49,589 bases of DNA from Pseudooceanicola sp. HF7 (GCF_011806405.1 NZ_JAATOW010000035.1:1-49589); one strand, 5' to 3'. Counted from the first letter of the stretch, positions 1 through 9,197 are shown. Notes: a model not told the origin generated them from the sequence alone. Numbers and translations: made by a program.

Positions 1-70
1 GGCAACCGGATCCGGGGCGCGGCGTCTGCCGCTGCGCTCACGGCCCGGTGCCGCCCGCCGCGCCGGTCGG

Positions 71-775
71 ATGGCCCGCCTGTTGCTGGCCGCGCTGGCG
101 CTTTCGGCGCCCGCCGCCCCCCTGGCGGCAGAGATCCTGTCGGCCCGGTTTGCAGGTGAGACGGATCGCTACCCCCACGGCGTTCTGGGGGATAAGATCG
201 AATATTCCATCCTTGAACTGGCGCTCTCTGACGGTCGGGTAAAGCGCTTTGTGCTGCCGCCCCAGAGGGTGTTCGAGGATACCGCACCCCGGCTGCAGGA
301 CCTGGATGGCGATGGCGCGCCGGAGGTTCTGGCGGTGGAAAGCAGCGCCACGGCAGGCGCGCGGCTGACCATCTGGACCGAGGAGGGGCTGCTGACGGCC
401 ACGCCCGCGATCGGGCGCCCCTTTCGCTGGCTTGCGCCCCTGGGTGCGGCGGATCTGGACGGGGATGGCCGGATGGAGATCGCCTATGTCGATCGCCCCC
501 ACCTGGCAAAGACCCTGCGGATCTGGCGCCTTGACGGCAGCCGCCTGACAGAGATCGCCGCGCGCCCGGGCTTCAGCAATCATCGGATCGGCTGGGATTT
601 CATCCCCGGCGGGATCCGCGATTGCCCCGGCCGCGCGCCGGAGATGATCTTGGCCGATGGTGATTGGCAGCGGGTGATGGCGGTGACCCTGACGCCGGGC
701 GGCGAGCTGCGGCAAAGAGGGATTGCCGCCTATGCCGGGCCGGAGAGCCTGCGGGACCAGATGGCCTGCGATTAG
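71..775 (+). CDS. Secreted FG-GAP/VCBS repeat protein
   Basis: A 234-residue protein of unknown specific role. It opens with a hydrophobic stretch of about 20 residues ending in a small-residue cleavage site (PLAA), so it is probably exported. Two calcium-binding-type repeats are visible, LDGDGAPEVLAVE near residue 80 and LDGDGRMEIAYVD near residue 135; such repeats form blades of integrin-like beta-propellers. The frame stays open upstream to the window edge and no clear ribosome binding site precedes the ATG, so an earlier start is possible, but the signal peptide favours this one. Repeat content is seen directly; location is inferred. Confidence 0.7.
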   Translation: MARLLLAALALSAPAAPLAAEILSARFAGETDRYPHGVLGDKIEYSILELALSDGRVKRFVLPPQRVFEDTAPRLQDLDGDGAPEVLAVESSATAGARLTIWTEEGLLTATPAIGRPFRWLAPLGAADLDGDGRMEIAYVDRPHLAKTLRIWRLDGSRLTEIAARPGFSNHRIGWDFIPGGIRDCPGRAPEMILADGDWQRVMAVTLTPGGELRQRGIAAYAGPESLRDQMACD

Positions 776-813
776 GGGGCTACGACTAGGGCCACGTGAT
801 TATGGGCCAGAGA

Positions 814-1452
814 CTAGGGACCAGTGGGCCGGGTCTGATCGGCGGGAAGGCCCAGCGGCCTTGGCCCGCCCATGGTCCAGAGGATGTAGGGCAGGCTGGC
901 GATCGGCAAGGCATCCGGCTGGCGGAAGGGCCAGAACTTCCAGATCAGCACCGCGCCGCAGACCTTCGTGGCCGCCAGGAAGGGCAGGGCGGCCAGCAGA
1001 AGGACGATCCGGTCAAGGAGGCTCAGGAAGGCTGCGCCGGTCAGCGCCAGCCCGATGGTGAGCACCCCCAGCCCGATCAGGAACAGGACCAGCCTGCGGC
1101 GGCCCGTCTCTTCCATCTGGTACGTGAGGGTGGGGCGGAGCTCTGATAGGCGCACGGCCAGGGCAGAGAGCATCGCCAGAAACTGCTGCTGATCCTCCTC
1201 CGGCCCCCCCGCACGCGGCGACAGGACGACCGTCTGCCGGATCTGCCGCGTCGGGGTGTGCAGGGTAAAGCGCAGAAGACGGCGGCGCCCCCGCCGCATC
1301 TGGACCAGTTCTGCGCCGTCAATCCGGGTCAGATCGATCTCTGTTCCCGGGCCGCTCAGGTGGTCCGGCGACAATTTCCATGTCTCTGCCGACCGGCCTG
1401 GAGCGGGTCGGAAGACAAAGGTCCTAGCCGGAAGAGGGGGCGGTGAGTCCAT
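814..1452 (-). CDS. Hypothetical two-helix membrane protein
   Basis: A 212-residue protein I do not recognise. An N-terminal soluble part rich in Arg and beta-type sequence is followed near residues 120-165 by two adjacent hydrophobic segments (around LVLFLIGLGVLTIGLAL and IVLLLAALPFLAA), suggesting a membrane hairpin with the N-terminal domain in the cytoplasm. An upstream in-frame ATG at 1575 would add 41 basic, uncharacteristic residues; the start at 1452 (MDSPPPLPARTF) is preferred. It converges with the FG-GAP gene, 38 bases away. No enzymatic motif is visible. Confidence 0.6.
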   Translation of the reverse strand: MDSPPPLPARTFVFRPAPGRSAETWKLSPDHLSGPGTEIDLTRIDGAELVQMRRGRRRLLRFTLHTPTRQIRQTVVLSPRAGGPEEDQQQFLAMLSALAVRLSELRPTLTYQMEETGRRRLVLFLIGLGVLTIGLALTGAAFLSLLDRIVLLLAALPFLAATKVCGAVLIWKFWPFRQPDALPIASLPYILWTMGGPRPLGLPADQTRPTGP

Positions 1453-1584
1453 TTGCCTGCAGGTTACGCAAAAGCCGTTATCGCGCAAGTTGTGAGAGCG
1501 ATTAATCGGTACTGAGAGGGTTTTTGCACGGGAATCATGCCGCGATCCTAGCTCTTTCTCGCGTGATCTGACCATGCCCCCATG

Positions 1585-1613
1585 AAAAAAGCCGGCGCTG
1601 TCGCACCGGCTTT
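1585..1613 (-). terminator. Intrinsic terminator downstream of purD
   Basis: Inverted repeat AAAGCCGG (1588-1595) and CCGGCTTT (1606-1613) with a 10-base loop. Read on the minus strand it ends in a run of six T, the orientation expected for transcripts leaving purD, whose stop codon lies 47 bases upstream. Confidence 0.75.
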
Positions 1614-1659
1614 GATTGCATGTGGTTCCCGCTATGCGGTCGGGACGGCCCGCTTCAGG

Positions 1660-2937
1660 TCAGTCAGATGCCTGGCCCAGGGCGCGCCAGCCGATGTCGG
1701 ACCTGCAGAAGCCATCGGGCCAATCCAAGTCTTCGACCATCGCATAGGCCCTGTCGCGGGCCTCTTGCAGGGAGGCGCCGCGCGCGGTGAGGTTCAGCAC
1801 ACGGCCGCCATTGGCCAGGACCTTGCCGCCCTCTGTCCGGGTGCCGGCGTGGAAGCACATCTGCGTGGCGCTTTCCGGCAGATCGTCCAGGCCCGCGATC
1901 ACGGTGCCTTTCTCATAGGCGCCGGGGTAGCCCTTCGCGGCCATGACCACGGTCATGGCGTGATCGTCGGACCAGTTGACGCTGGCCTCGGCCAGGCGCC
2001 CTTCGGCGGCGGCCTGCAGCAGATCCAGCACCTGGCCGCCCAGGCGCATCATCAGCACCTGGCATTCGGGATCGCCGAAGCGGCAGTTGTATTCCACCAG
2101 CCGCGCCTGGTCGTCCTTGATCATGAAGCCGGCGTAGAGCACCCCCTGGTAGGGCGTGCCGCGCCGGGCCATCTCTGCCAGGGTGGGGCGGATGATCTCT
2201 GCCATGGCGCGCTCGACGATGGCATCGGTCAGCACCGGGGCGGGGGAATAGGCCCCCATGCCGCCGGTATTGGGCCCTTCGTCACCGTCGAAGACGCGCT
2301 TGTGATCCTGGGCGGTGCCGATGGGCAGGGCGTTTTCTCCGTCGCAGAGCACGAAGAAGGAGGCCTCTTCGCCCTCCATGAATTCCTCGATCACGACCTC
2401 GGCACCGGCGGCGCCGAACTCACCGCCGAACATGTCGTCGATGGCGGCCAGGGCCTCTTCCTCGGTCATGGCGACGATGACGCCCTTGCCGGCGGCCAAC
2501 CCGTCCGCCTTGACCACGATGGGCGCGCCCTGCTCGCGGATATAGGCGCGCGCGGGTTCGGGTTCATCGAATTTCGCATAGGCGGCTGTGGGGGCATTGG
2601 CCGCGTCGCAGACCGCCTTGGTGAACCCCTTGGAGGCTTCAAGCTGGGCGGCGGCCTGGCTGGGGCCGAAGGTCAGGATGCCCGCATCGCGCAGCGCATC
2701 GGCGACACCTGCGGCCAGCGGCGCCTCGGGGCCGATGATCACGAAATCCACCGTCTGGGCTTCGGCGAATTCCACCACGGCGCCGCTGTCTTCGATGTCC
2801 AGTTCGGCGCATTCGGCCACGCGGGCGATCCCGGCATTGCCTGGGGCCACGATCAGCCGGTCGCATTTCGGGTTCTGGACAACGGCCCAGGCCAGCGCGT
2901 GTTCGCGCCCGCCGCCACCGAGAATGAGAATGTTCAT
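1660..2937 (-). CDS. purD: Phosphoribosylamine-glycine ligase
   Basis: GAR synthetase of 425 residues, the usual length. It joins glycine to 5-phosphoribosylamine using ATP, the second step of de novo purine synthesis, in the cytoplasm. The N-terminus MNILILGGGGREHALAW is the classic PurD opening; an ATP-grasp fold follows, with KADGLAAGKGV near residue 143, EEFMEGEEASF near 186, and the family segment FGDPECQ near 287. The ATG at 2937 fits the family start. Transcription runs toward the terminator at 1585-1613. Nothing unusual is visible and the assignment is secure. Confidence 0.97.
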   Translation of the reverse strand: MNILILGGGGREHALAWAVVQNPKCDRLIVAPGNAGIARVAECAELDIEDSGAVVEFAEAQTVDFVIIGPEAPLAAGVADALRDAGILTFGPSQAAAQLEASKGFTKAVCDAANAPTAAYAKFDEPEPARAYIREQGAPIVVKADGLAAGKGVIVAMTEEEALAAIDDMFGGEFGAAGAEVVIEEFMEGEEASFFVLCDGENALPIGTAQDHKRVFDGDEGPNTGGMGAYSPAPVLTDAIVERAMAEIIRPTLAEMARRGTPYQGVLYAGFMIKDDQARLVEYNCRFGDPECQVLMMRLGGQVLDLLQAAAEGRLAEASVNWSDDHAMTVVMAAKGYPGAYEKGTVIAGLDDLPESATQMCFHAGTRTEGGKVLANGGRVLNLTARGASLQEARDRAYAMVEDLDWPDGFCRSDIGWRALGQASD

Positions 2938-3275
2938 GAGGCCTCCGCTGCGTTCCTGCGCGGTTTAGCGGCAGGCAGCATCCGGGGCAAGCACAGAGGG
3001 GCGCGGGCCCGGTGGCACAGGGCTGCGCGGGGTCGGCGGGGCAGGGGCATTGGAAGGATAAGGGGGCGCTGTGGAGCCGATGCGGGGCCCGTCATGAGCC
3101 CCCGAACCAGGGCGTGAAATCGGGCGCCGCCGTGGGCGGCTTTGGGGCAATTGTGGCAAAATCCCGCCAACGCCGGGGCAAGCCCCTTGGCAGATCACAA
3201 TTGATGTCAGAGTGTTTACCAAGCCGGACGGGACATCCGGTCACAAGCACTCGAGGGACAACGGGGAATTAATCC
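2938..3275. other. Intergenic region between purD and CHAP gene
   Basis: 338 bases between divergent genes, so it should hold both promoters. It is very GC-rich near purD and turns AT-richer toward the CHAP gene (around 3195-3220). I could not fix a convincing -35/-10 pair for either gene and see no repeat, RNA motif or plausible small ORF. Confidence 0.5.
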
Positions 3276-3803
3276 GTGAATTTGACACGCCTGAAGCTGC
3301 CCTTGCGCGGCCTGTCGGTGATTGGACTTCTCAGCATGGCTGCCTGCAGCCAGGTTGGGGAGGACATGTCGGGCCTTGACCCGAACCGCCTTTCCTTTGC
3401 CATGCAGGAGGTTGAGACCCTGCAATCGCGCGGTGCCCGCGTCTGGTGCGTGCCCTTCGCGCGCAACGCCTCTGGAATCGACATCTTCGGGGACGCCCGC
3501 ACCTGGTGGTCCCAGGCCAAGGAACGCTTCCACCGCACCGAAGACCCCCATGTCGGATCCGTGATGAGCTTCACGGCCACGCGATCGATGCCGCTGGGCC
3601 ATGTCGCCGTGGTGTCGGAGGTGATCTCGGACCGCGAAATGCGGGTCGATCACGCCAACTGGCACCGCAACAAGGTGTCCCTGGGGATGCGGGTCGTCGA
3701 TGTCTCTAAGGACAACGACTGGAGCCGCGTGCGCCTGGAAAGCAATCCCGGTGCGCTTGGCAGTGTCTACCCGGTGAACGGTTTCATCCTGCCCAACGGC
3801 TGA
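3276..3803 (+). CDS. CHAP-domain lipoprotein, putative peptidoglycan amidase
   Basis: A 175-residue exported protein. A hydrophobic N-terminus ends in a near-lipobox (LLSMAAC, Cys24), so it is probably a lipoprotein. The rest matches a CHAP (cysteine, histidine-dependent amidohydrolase/peptidase) domain: nucleophile candidate Cys58 in the motif VWCVPFAR, general-base His109 in PLGHVAVV, and Asn128 in VDHANW. CHAP enzymes cut peptide crosslinks or amide bonds of peptidoglycan, consistent with a periplasmic cell-wall role. The start ATG is supported by the signal sequence. All three catalytic residues are present, so activity is likely; the exact bond cut is unknown. Confidence 0.82.
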   Translation: MNLTRLKLPLRGLSVIGLLSMAACSQVGEDMSGLDPNRLSFAMQEVETLQSRGARVWCVPFARNASGIDIFGDARTWWSQAKERFHRTEDPHVGSVMSFTATRSMPLGHVAVVSEVISDREMRVDHANWHRNKVSLGMRVVDVSKDNDWSRVRLESNPGALGSVYPVNGFILPNG

Positions 3804-3931
3804 GCGCCCCGAAGGGGGATCGGCGCAGCGGGTGCAAGGTTCTGCACCCCAACACCCCCCAACACCGCAGGGCGGGGCTTTTGGTCCGCGCCCGCTCTGG
3901 TATGGTGGCACCAAGAGCAAAGAGGTGGGCA

Positions 3932-5479
3932 GTGGATCTGTTTGAAGAGGACGCACCGGGCAACGCGCCGGAATTCACCGTCACGGAGATTTCCGGGGCG
4001 ATCAAGCGGGTGATCGAAGGCGAATTCGGCCATGTCCACATCCGTGGAGAGATCGGCCGCGTCAGCTTTCCCCGCTCCGGCCATGTCTACCTGGACCTCA
4101 AGGACGACCGGAACGTCATCTCTGCCGTGATCTGGAAGGGCGTCGCCTCGCGCTTGGAAACCCGCCCCGAAGAGGGGCTTGAGGTTGTCGCAGTGGGGCG
4201 GATCACCACCTTTGGCGGTCAGTCCAAGTACCAGCTGGTGATCGAGGACCTGAAGCCCGCCGGCATGGGCGCGCTGATGGCCATGCTGGAAAAGCGCAAG
4301 GCGGCGCTGCAGGCGGAGGGGTTGTTCGCCCCTGAACGCAAGAAGGCGCTGCCCTACCTGCCAGAGGTCATCGGGGTGGTCACCTCGCCCTCTGGCGCCG
4401 TGATCCGCGACATCCTGCACCGCCTGCGGGATCGCTTTCCCCGCAAGGTGATGATCTGGCCGGTGGCCGTGCAGGGCAAGAACTGCGCGCCCGAGGTCAC
4501 CCGCGCCATCGAAGGTTTCAACCGCATGAGCCCCGGCGGCGCGATGCCCCGGCCCGATCTTCTGATCGTGGCTCGCGGGGGCGGCTCGATCGAGGATCTC
4601 TGGGGCTTCAACGAGGAAATCGTGGCGCGGGCCGCGGCGGCTTCTGAGATCCCGCTGATCTCTGCCGTGGGGCATGAGACGGATACCACCCTGATCGATT
4701 TCGTCAGCGACCGACGCGCACCCACGCCCACGGCGGCGGCGGAACTGGCGGTGCCGGTGCGCGGTGAGCTCTTGGGCTGGGTGGCCGAACAGGGCGCGCG
4801 CCTGGTGCGCGCCGAAACCCAGGCGCTGGACCTGCGCAGCCAGCGCTTGCGCGACCTGGGCCGCGGTCTGCCGCGCAAGGACAGCCTGCTGGAAGGGCCG
4901 CAACAGAAGTTGGACCACCTGGGTGAGCGCCTGCCACGGGCGCTGGTCGGCCTGGCCCAGGCCCGCCAGGTGAAGCTGAGTGAAAGCGCCGGCAGCCTGC
5001 GCCCCGGTATCCTGACCCGCCGCCTGGCCGAAGATTCGCGCCGGCTGGAGGCCCTGTCGGCCCGGCTGGAACCGGCGCTGTCCCGCGCGGTGGATGCCAA
5101 GAGCGAAGCCCTTGGCCGGCGCGCGGACCGCCTGAGCCTGGGGCCGATCCGGCGTGAAATCGACCGGCAGGGCCGGGACTTCGCCCGCGTGGTGCAACAG
5201 ATCCGCCAGTTCGCGGAAGCTGACCTGCAACGCCGCCGCGACCGGCTGGACAGCCTTGATCGCCTCATGTCCTCGGTCAGCTACAAGGCGACGCTGGCGC
5301 GGGGCTATGCCATGGTGCGCGATGGTGAGGGCCGGATCCTGCGCAGCAAGGCAGAGGCCGGCAAGGCCGCCGCGCTTGAGCTTGAATTCGCGGATGGCCG
5401 GGTGGCCGTGGGCGGCGGCAAAGCCGCCCCCAAGGCGCGCAAGGGCGATGAACCGCCAGAGCAGGGCTCTCTTTTCTGA
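3932..5479 (+). CDS. xseA: Exodeoxyribonuclease VII large subunit
   Basis: 515-residue large subunit of exonuclease VII, which with XseB degrades single-stranded DNA to acid-insoluble then acid-soluble oligonucleotides in the cytoplasm. An N-terminal OB-fold (FTVTEISGAIKRVIEGEFG, then RGEIGRVSFPRSGHVYLDLKD) is followed by the catalytic domain with GVVTSPSGAVIRDI, VARGGGSIEDLWGFNEE and SAVGHETDTTLIDFV, and a long Arg/Glu-rich coiled-coil region. GTG at 3932 is chosen because translation from it gives the family start (VDLFEEDAPGN) and AGAGGTG lies five bases upstream; an ATG at 3881 would add an atypical leader. The small subunit gene is not in this window. Confidence 0.95.
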   Translation: MDLFEEDAPGNAPEFTVTEISGAIKRVIEGEFGHVHIRGEIGRVSFPRSGHVYLDLKDDRNVISAVIWKGVASRLETRPEEGLEVVAVGRITTFGGQSKYQLVIEDLKPAGMGALMAMLEKRKAALQAEGLFAPERKKALPYLPEVIGVVTSPSGAVIRDILHRLRDRFPRKVMIWPVAVQGKNCAPEVTRAIEGFNRMSPGGAMPRPDLLIVARGGGSIEDLWGFNEEIVARAAAASEIPLISAVGHETDTTLIDFVSDRRAPTPTAAAELAVPVRGELLGWVAEQGARLVRAETQALDLRSQRLRDLGRGLPRKDSLLEGPQQKLDHLGERLPRALVGLAQARQVKLSESAGSLRPGILTRRLAEDSRRLEALSARLEPALSRAVDAKSEALGRRADRLSLGPIRREIDRQGRDFARVVQQIRQFAEADLQRRRDRLDSLDRLMSSVSYKATLARGYAMVRDGEGRILRSKAEAGKAAALELEFADGRVAVGGGKAAPKARKGDEPPEQGSLF

Positions 5480-5884
5480 TCAGACGCCAACTTCCGGCCC
5501 CATGCATTGCATGGGCTCGGGGGTTTTCTGGATCTCGTAGAGCTCCGTCGTGCTTTCGCCGCTCTGAAAGCTGGCAGAGATCCCGTCGGGCCCCTGGAAG
5601 AAAAGCCAGCACTGCGGATCGCCCGGGTCCTCGTAGACGAAGCAGATCTGCCCGTCCTGTTCATACCAGCTGCCGTCCTTGCAGTCGCCGTCCAGGAAGG
5701 ACCAGCGCACGCGGCGGCCGGGCAGGTATTCCTCTACCCCGTAGGGCTGGCCGCCGGAGCCATAGTAGAAGGTCTTGCCACGGGAGTACTCGTCAAATTC
5801 GCTTGCGGTCATAGGGGATTGCGCTGCCAGCGGCGCGGCACTGAGCAACAGGATCATGGCGGAGCGGAACAGGGGGCGTGTCAT
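5480..5884 (-). CDS. Small exported protein of unknown function
   Basis: A 134-residue protein with a clear signal peptide (MTRPLFRSAMILLLSAAPLAAQ), so periplasmic. The mature part is acidic and Tyr/Gly-rich, with a segment YYGSGGQPYGVEEYLPGRRV and four cysteines (in DGDCKDG, QICFVY, PQCWLFF and PMQCMGP) that could form two disulfides. I do not recognise the family. The ATG at 5884 is preferred over one at 5926 because it starts exactly at the signal peptide. Its stop codon begins on the base after the xseA stop, so the two genes converge with no spacer. Confidence 0.7.
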   Translation of the reverse strand: MTRPLFRSAMILLLSAAPLAAQSPMTASEFDEYSRGKTFYYGSGGQPYGVEEYLPGRRVRWSFLDGDCKDGSWYEQDGQICFVYEDPGDPQCWLFFQGPDGISASFQSGESTTELYEIQKTPEPMQCMGPEVGV

Positions 5885-5936
5885 GGGCAGAGCCTGACAG
5901 AAGCGCGTCGAGTCGGGAACACCCATGCGCGGGGGA

Positions 5937-7004
5937 TCACGCAGTTGGCATGGGCGTGCCGGAATTCCCGGCGGTGCGGCGCCACTCCGCCAATCGGGGA
6001 TCCATGACGCGCCGCCAGCCCCGGGGCCAGAGCGCCAGGGTGGCCATCACCGGCAGGCCGCGCGGCAGGATCGGCATGGAGCGGTCCAGCTGCAGCCCGG
6101 GATACAGTCGCCCGGCATGCAGGTGGTGATCCGAATGGCGCGGCGCGTTCAGCATCATCGCCTGGCTGGCCGCCTGCGGCGCGTTCCAGGAATGGCGCAT
6201 CGCCACTGGCTCGTAACGGCCATCGGCGCGCCGGGTGCGCTCAAGCCCGTAGTGCTGCACGTAATCAGAGAGCAGGATCTGCCCCTGCGCCAGCAGGCAG
6301 AGCGCGATCCAGAGCGCCAGCCCCCGGAGACCGCCAAGCAGAAGCGCCGCCGCCAGGATCCCCACCGCCACGGCGATATCGCCCAGGTAGGGATTGCGCC
6401 AGACGGACCGGCCCGCGCGCTTGAGGTCACGCCGCTCTGCCGCCAGGCCGGCGCGGAAGGATCCGACCCAGGCGCGGGGGAAATAGTGCCAGAACCCTTC
6501 TCCACGCCGGGCAGTATTGGGGTCTTCGGGCGTGGCCACCCAGACATGGTGCACCTTGGGATGGGCAGAGGCATGGTGCCCAAAGAGCATCGTGGCATAG
6601 AGCAGCCGGCCCAGCCGCCGCAGCGGGCGGGCAGGGCGGTGGATCAGCTCATGCGCATTGGGGTGGGTGACCTGGCCGAACCAGTTGGCGAAAGCCAAAA
6701 GCGTGGGCAGCACGGCCCAGCCGCTGACGCCCGGGGTGTTGAGGGTGCCCGCGCCGCAGACCCAGACCAGGGCCAGCACCACCAGCCCCAGGTGAGCCAG
6801 AGCCAGCAGGAGGGAGAGCCACGCTCCGGCGGTGAAATCAGCCTCTGGATCGCCGTTGTGCCAGTTCGGCGGCAACAGCCGATCCATCAGCGCCACGCCG
6901 AGGGTCATCCACAGGAAGGCCGCCCAGCTCCAGCCACCGCCAAGGGCAGCCGCCGCGACAAGCAGCGACAGGGGCAGGCAGGTGGCAATGAGAAAGCGCG
7001 TCAT
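5937..7004 (-). CDS. AlkB-like integral-membrane di-iron oxygenase (alkane 1-monooxygenase family)
   Basis: A 355-residue polytopic membrane protein of the fatty-acid desaturase/alkane hydroxylase superfamily. The histidine clusters that bind the di-iron centre are visible in order: HELIH, then HHASAHPKVHH, then DYVQHYGL, then APRHSDHHLH; the third and last correspond to the AlkB signatures NYxEHYG and LQRHxxHH. Several hydrophobic segments flank them. Family members insert oxygen at the terminal carbon of alkanes using rubredoxin electrons; no rubredoxin gene is adjacent, so the substrate is unproven. The ATG at 7004 follows GGAGGGGG and is preferred over one at 7109. Confidence 0.85.
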   Translation of the reverse strand: MTRFLIATCLPLSLLVAAAALGGGWSWAAFLWMTLGVALMDRLLPPNWHNGDPEADFTAGAWLSLLLALAHLGLVVLALVWVCGAGTLNTPGVSGWAVLPTLLAFANWFGQVTHPNAHELIHRPARPLRRLGRLLYATMLFGHHASAHPKVHHVWVATPEDPNTARRGEGFWHYFPRAWVGSFRAGLAAERRDLKRAGRSVWRNPYLGDIAVAVGILAAALLLGGLRGLALWIALCLLAQGQILLSDYVQHYGLERTRRADGRYEPVAMRHSWNAPQAASQAMMLNAPRHSDHHLHAGRLYPGLQLDRSMPILPRGLPVMATLALWPRGWRRVMDPRLAEWRRTAGNSGTPMPTA

Positions 7005-7155
7005 GGCCCCCTCCCTGGGGTTGTTTCCGGCTGGGCAAGCCGCATCTTCCGGTCCATCGTGGTTCTCAGCCCCTTGCCGGCCAGATTGCGGTGGGGGGCC
7101 TTCCATCACTGGTCATTACGCACTACTTCTTCCTCAAATCACAGGCGGATCCAAG

Positions 7156-8487
7156 ATGGCTCTTTTCACCAAGCTGCGCGAGCGGCTCTTCAAATCCTCT
7201 TCCAAGCTCGAAGCCGGGCTGGATGCGATCGTCGAGGATGGCGGAACGACGGAACCGGACACCCGGCCGGAGCCGACGCCTGACCCGGCCCCGGAACCCA
7301 CGCCGGTTCCCGAACCCCAGCCGGAGCCCGAACCGAAACCGGACCCCGCGCCGCAGCCTCAGCCCGAACCGGATCCCCAGCCGGAACCCGAGCCCACGCC
7401 AATCCCGCAGCCCGAACCGGACCTGCCGCCGCGACCCAGCACGCCGCCCGCGCCCGATCTGCCGGAGCCCGAGTTGCCCTCGCCCGGCCCGCAGGAGGTA
7501 CCCGCGCCGGGGCCTGACATGGTGCCGACACCGGTCCGGGAAACGCCGCGCCCCGCGCCGCTGGAAATGCCCATCGAGCAACCGCAGGAGCTGCCAAGGG
7601 AAACCAGCGGGCTGATGTCGCGGCTGTTCCGGCGCGATGGCGGCGTGCCGGTGGTGCGCCGGGAGCTGGATGACGACATGCTTGAGCAGCTCGAAGAGCT
7701 GCTGATCGCGTCGGACATGGGGGTGGATACCGCCCTGCGCGTGACGGCGAACATGGCCGAAGGGCGCTTTGGCCAGAAGGTCTCCACCCGCGAGATCAAG
7801 ACAATGCTGGCGAACGAAGTCACCCGGATCATGGAGCCGGTTGCCCGCCCGATGCCGCTTTATGCCAAGAAGCCGCAGGTGGTGCTGGTCGTGGGCGTGA
7901 ACGGGTCCGGCAAGACGACGACCATAGGCAAGCTGGCGTCCCAGTTCAACGCGGCCGGAAAGAAGGTGATCATCGCCGCCGGCGACACCTTCCGCGCGGC
8001 GGCCGTGGAGCAGCTTCAGGTCTGGGGCGATCGGGCCGGCGTGCCGGTGATGAAGGCCGATCAGGGCACCGATCCTGCCAGCCTGGCCTTCGACGCCATG
8101 ACCCGGGCCGAGGCCGAAGGCGCGGACCTGCTGATGATCGACACCGCCGGGCGGCTGCAGAACCGCGCCGACCTGATGGAGGAACTCTCCAAGATCGTGC
8201 GCGTCATCCGCAAGAAGGATCCCGAGGCGCCGCACAATACGCTGCTGGTGCTGGATGCGACCACGGGCCAGAACGCCCTGAGCCAGGTGGAGACCTTCCG
8301 CAAGCTGGCCGATGTTTCCGGCCTGGTGATGACCAAGCTGGATGGCACGGCCAAGGGCGGTGTGCTGGTGGCGCTGGCGGACAAGTTCGGCCTGCCGATC
8401 CATGCCATCGGCGTCGGTGAGCAGCTGGACGACCTGGCCCCCTTCGATCCCGATGATTTCGCCCGTGCGCTTACGGGCCTCGACTGA
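7156..8487 (+). CDS. ftsY: Signal recognition particle receptor FtsY
   Basis: 443-residue SRP receptor GTPase that docks ribosome-SRP complexes at the inner membrane for cotranslational insertion. After the short start MALFTKLRERLF comes an acidic, low-complexity linker (about residues 35-145) built from Pro-Glu/Pro-Asp repeats of the PEPxP kind. The NG domain follows: G1 P-loop GVNGSGKTTT at about 247-256, DTFRAAA, DTAGRLQNRADLMEEL and TKLDGTAKGG. Many FtsY proteins carry an acidic A domain; here it is replaced by the proline-rich repeat. The ATG at 7156 begins the conserved start. Confidence 0.95.
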   Translation: MALFTKLRERLFKSSSKLEAGLDAIVEDGGTTEPDTRPEPTPDPAPEPTPVPEPQPEPEPKPDPAPQPQPEPDPQPEPEPTPIPQPEPDLPPRPSTPPAPDLPEPELPSPGPQEVPAPGPDMVPTPVRETPRPAPLEMPIEQPQELPRETSGLMSRLFRRDGGVPVVRRELDDDMLEQLEELLIASDMGVDTALRVTANMAEGRFGQKVSTREIKTMLANEVTRIMEPVARPMPLYAKKPQVVLVVGVNGSGKTTTIGKLASQFNAAGKKVIIAAGDTFRAAAVEQLQVWGDRAGVPVMKADQGTDPASLAFDAMTRAEAEGADLLMIDTAGRLQNRADLMEELSKIVRVIRKKDPEAPHNTLLVLDATTGQNALSQVETFRKLADVSGLVMTKLDGTAKGGVLVALADKFGLPIHAIGVGEQLDDLAPFDPDDFARALTGLD

Positions 8488-8573
8488 CAGGTTTCGACAG
8501 ACTGGCTCGGCGCCAGCCCCCCAGGCAGATCCGGACAGGGCCAGGGCAGGGCCCGCGCCCTAGATGTTAAGGA

Positions 8574-9053
8574 TTAACCGTTCCGGGCTGCGATGCCGAC
8601 TTTCAGCAGATACAGAACCACCACCGCCAGAAGAGAGGCCAGCGCGGCCAGGGCGATATTGCCCATCCCGCAGCACAGGCCCACGGCCCCGGCCAGCCAC
8701 AGCCCGGCCCCGGTGGTCACGCCCTGAACCTTGTCCTCTGCGGTAAAGATCGACCCACCGGCCAGGAAGGCGACGCCTGCGGTCACGGCCTCGATAACAC
8801 GGATGGGATCCTTGCGGATCGAATCGTCATCCGCCAGCGGGTCCATCAGCAGCCCCAGCATGATCAGCGTGAACAGGCAGGCGGCCAGCGCGACCATGAT
8901 ATGGGTGCGCAAGCCGGCCGATTTACGCTGGTACTCGCGTTCCCAGCCGATCACGCCGCCCAGGATGATGGCGGCCCCAAGGCGCAGGATCACGGTGGAC
9001 CAGCCAAAGCCGGCGACGGGGGAGGCGAGCTGTACGGTGAGAAATTCTTCCAT
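8574..9053 (-). CDS. MgtC/SapB-family membrane protein
   Basis: 159 residues with about four to five hydrophobic helices. The family signature region is plain: RLGAAIILGGVIGWEREYQ, then KSAGLRTHIMVALAACLF, and VTAGVAFLAGGSIF, followed by GLWLAGAVGLCCGMG. MgtC-like proteins sit in the inner membrane and are linked to magnesium limitation and virulence in some bacteria; the short form here lacks the C-terminal ACT-like domain of MgtC proper, so it belongs to the general SapB/YhiD-like group and its role is not established. It is transcribed toward ftsY. Confidence 0.85.
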   Translation of the reverse strand: MEEFLTVQLASPVAGFGWSTVILRLGAAIILGGVIGWEREYQRKSAGLRTHIMVALAACLFTLIMLGLLMDPLADDDSIRKDPIRVIEAVTAGVAFLAGGSIFTAEDKVQGVTTGAGLWLAGAVGLCCGMGNIALAALASLLAVVVLYLLKVGIAARNG

Positions 9054-9169
9054 GCGCAGTCAACGCCGCAGCCCGCCAAGAGGTTTCACGCGATGGGTGC
9101 CGGGCTGGCAATCGGGGGGCACCCTGGCCGCCGCCGCGAAGACGTGAACGCCTCCATGTCCCCTTGCGA

Positions 9170-9197
9170 TTGATCCCGGCCCCGCCCGTGGTACTAG
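9170..9197 (+). promoter_or_regulatory. Candidate sigma-70 type promoter of yciB
   Basis: TTGATC (9170-9175), a 16-base spacer, and TACTAG (9192-9197), ending 34 bases before the yciB start codon. Both boxes deviate from consensus, so this is a prediction only. Confidence 0.35.

Noticed and set aside
1582-3117. Long open frame opposite purD
   Set aside because: It is the antisense of purD in high-GC codon usage; its protein is low in complexity and His/Gly-rich, and purD is certain.
5925-7283. Plus-strand frame opposite the AlkB-like gene
   Set aside because: The minus strand carries the complete histidine clusters; the plus-strand frame is Arg/Gly/His-rich shadow sequence.
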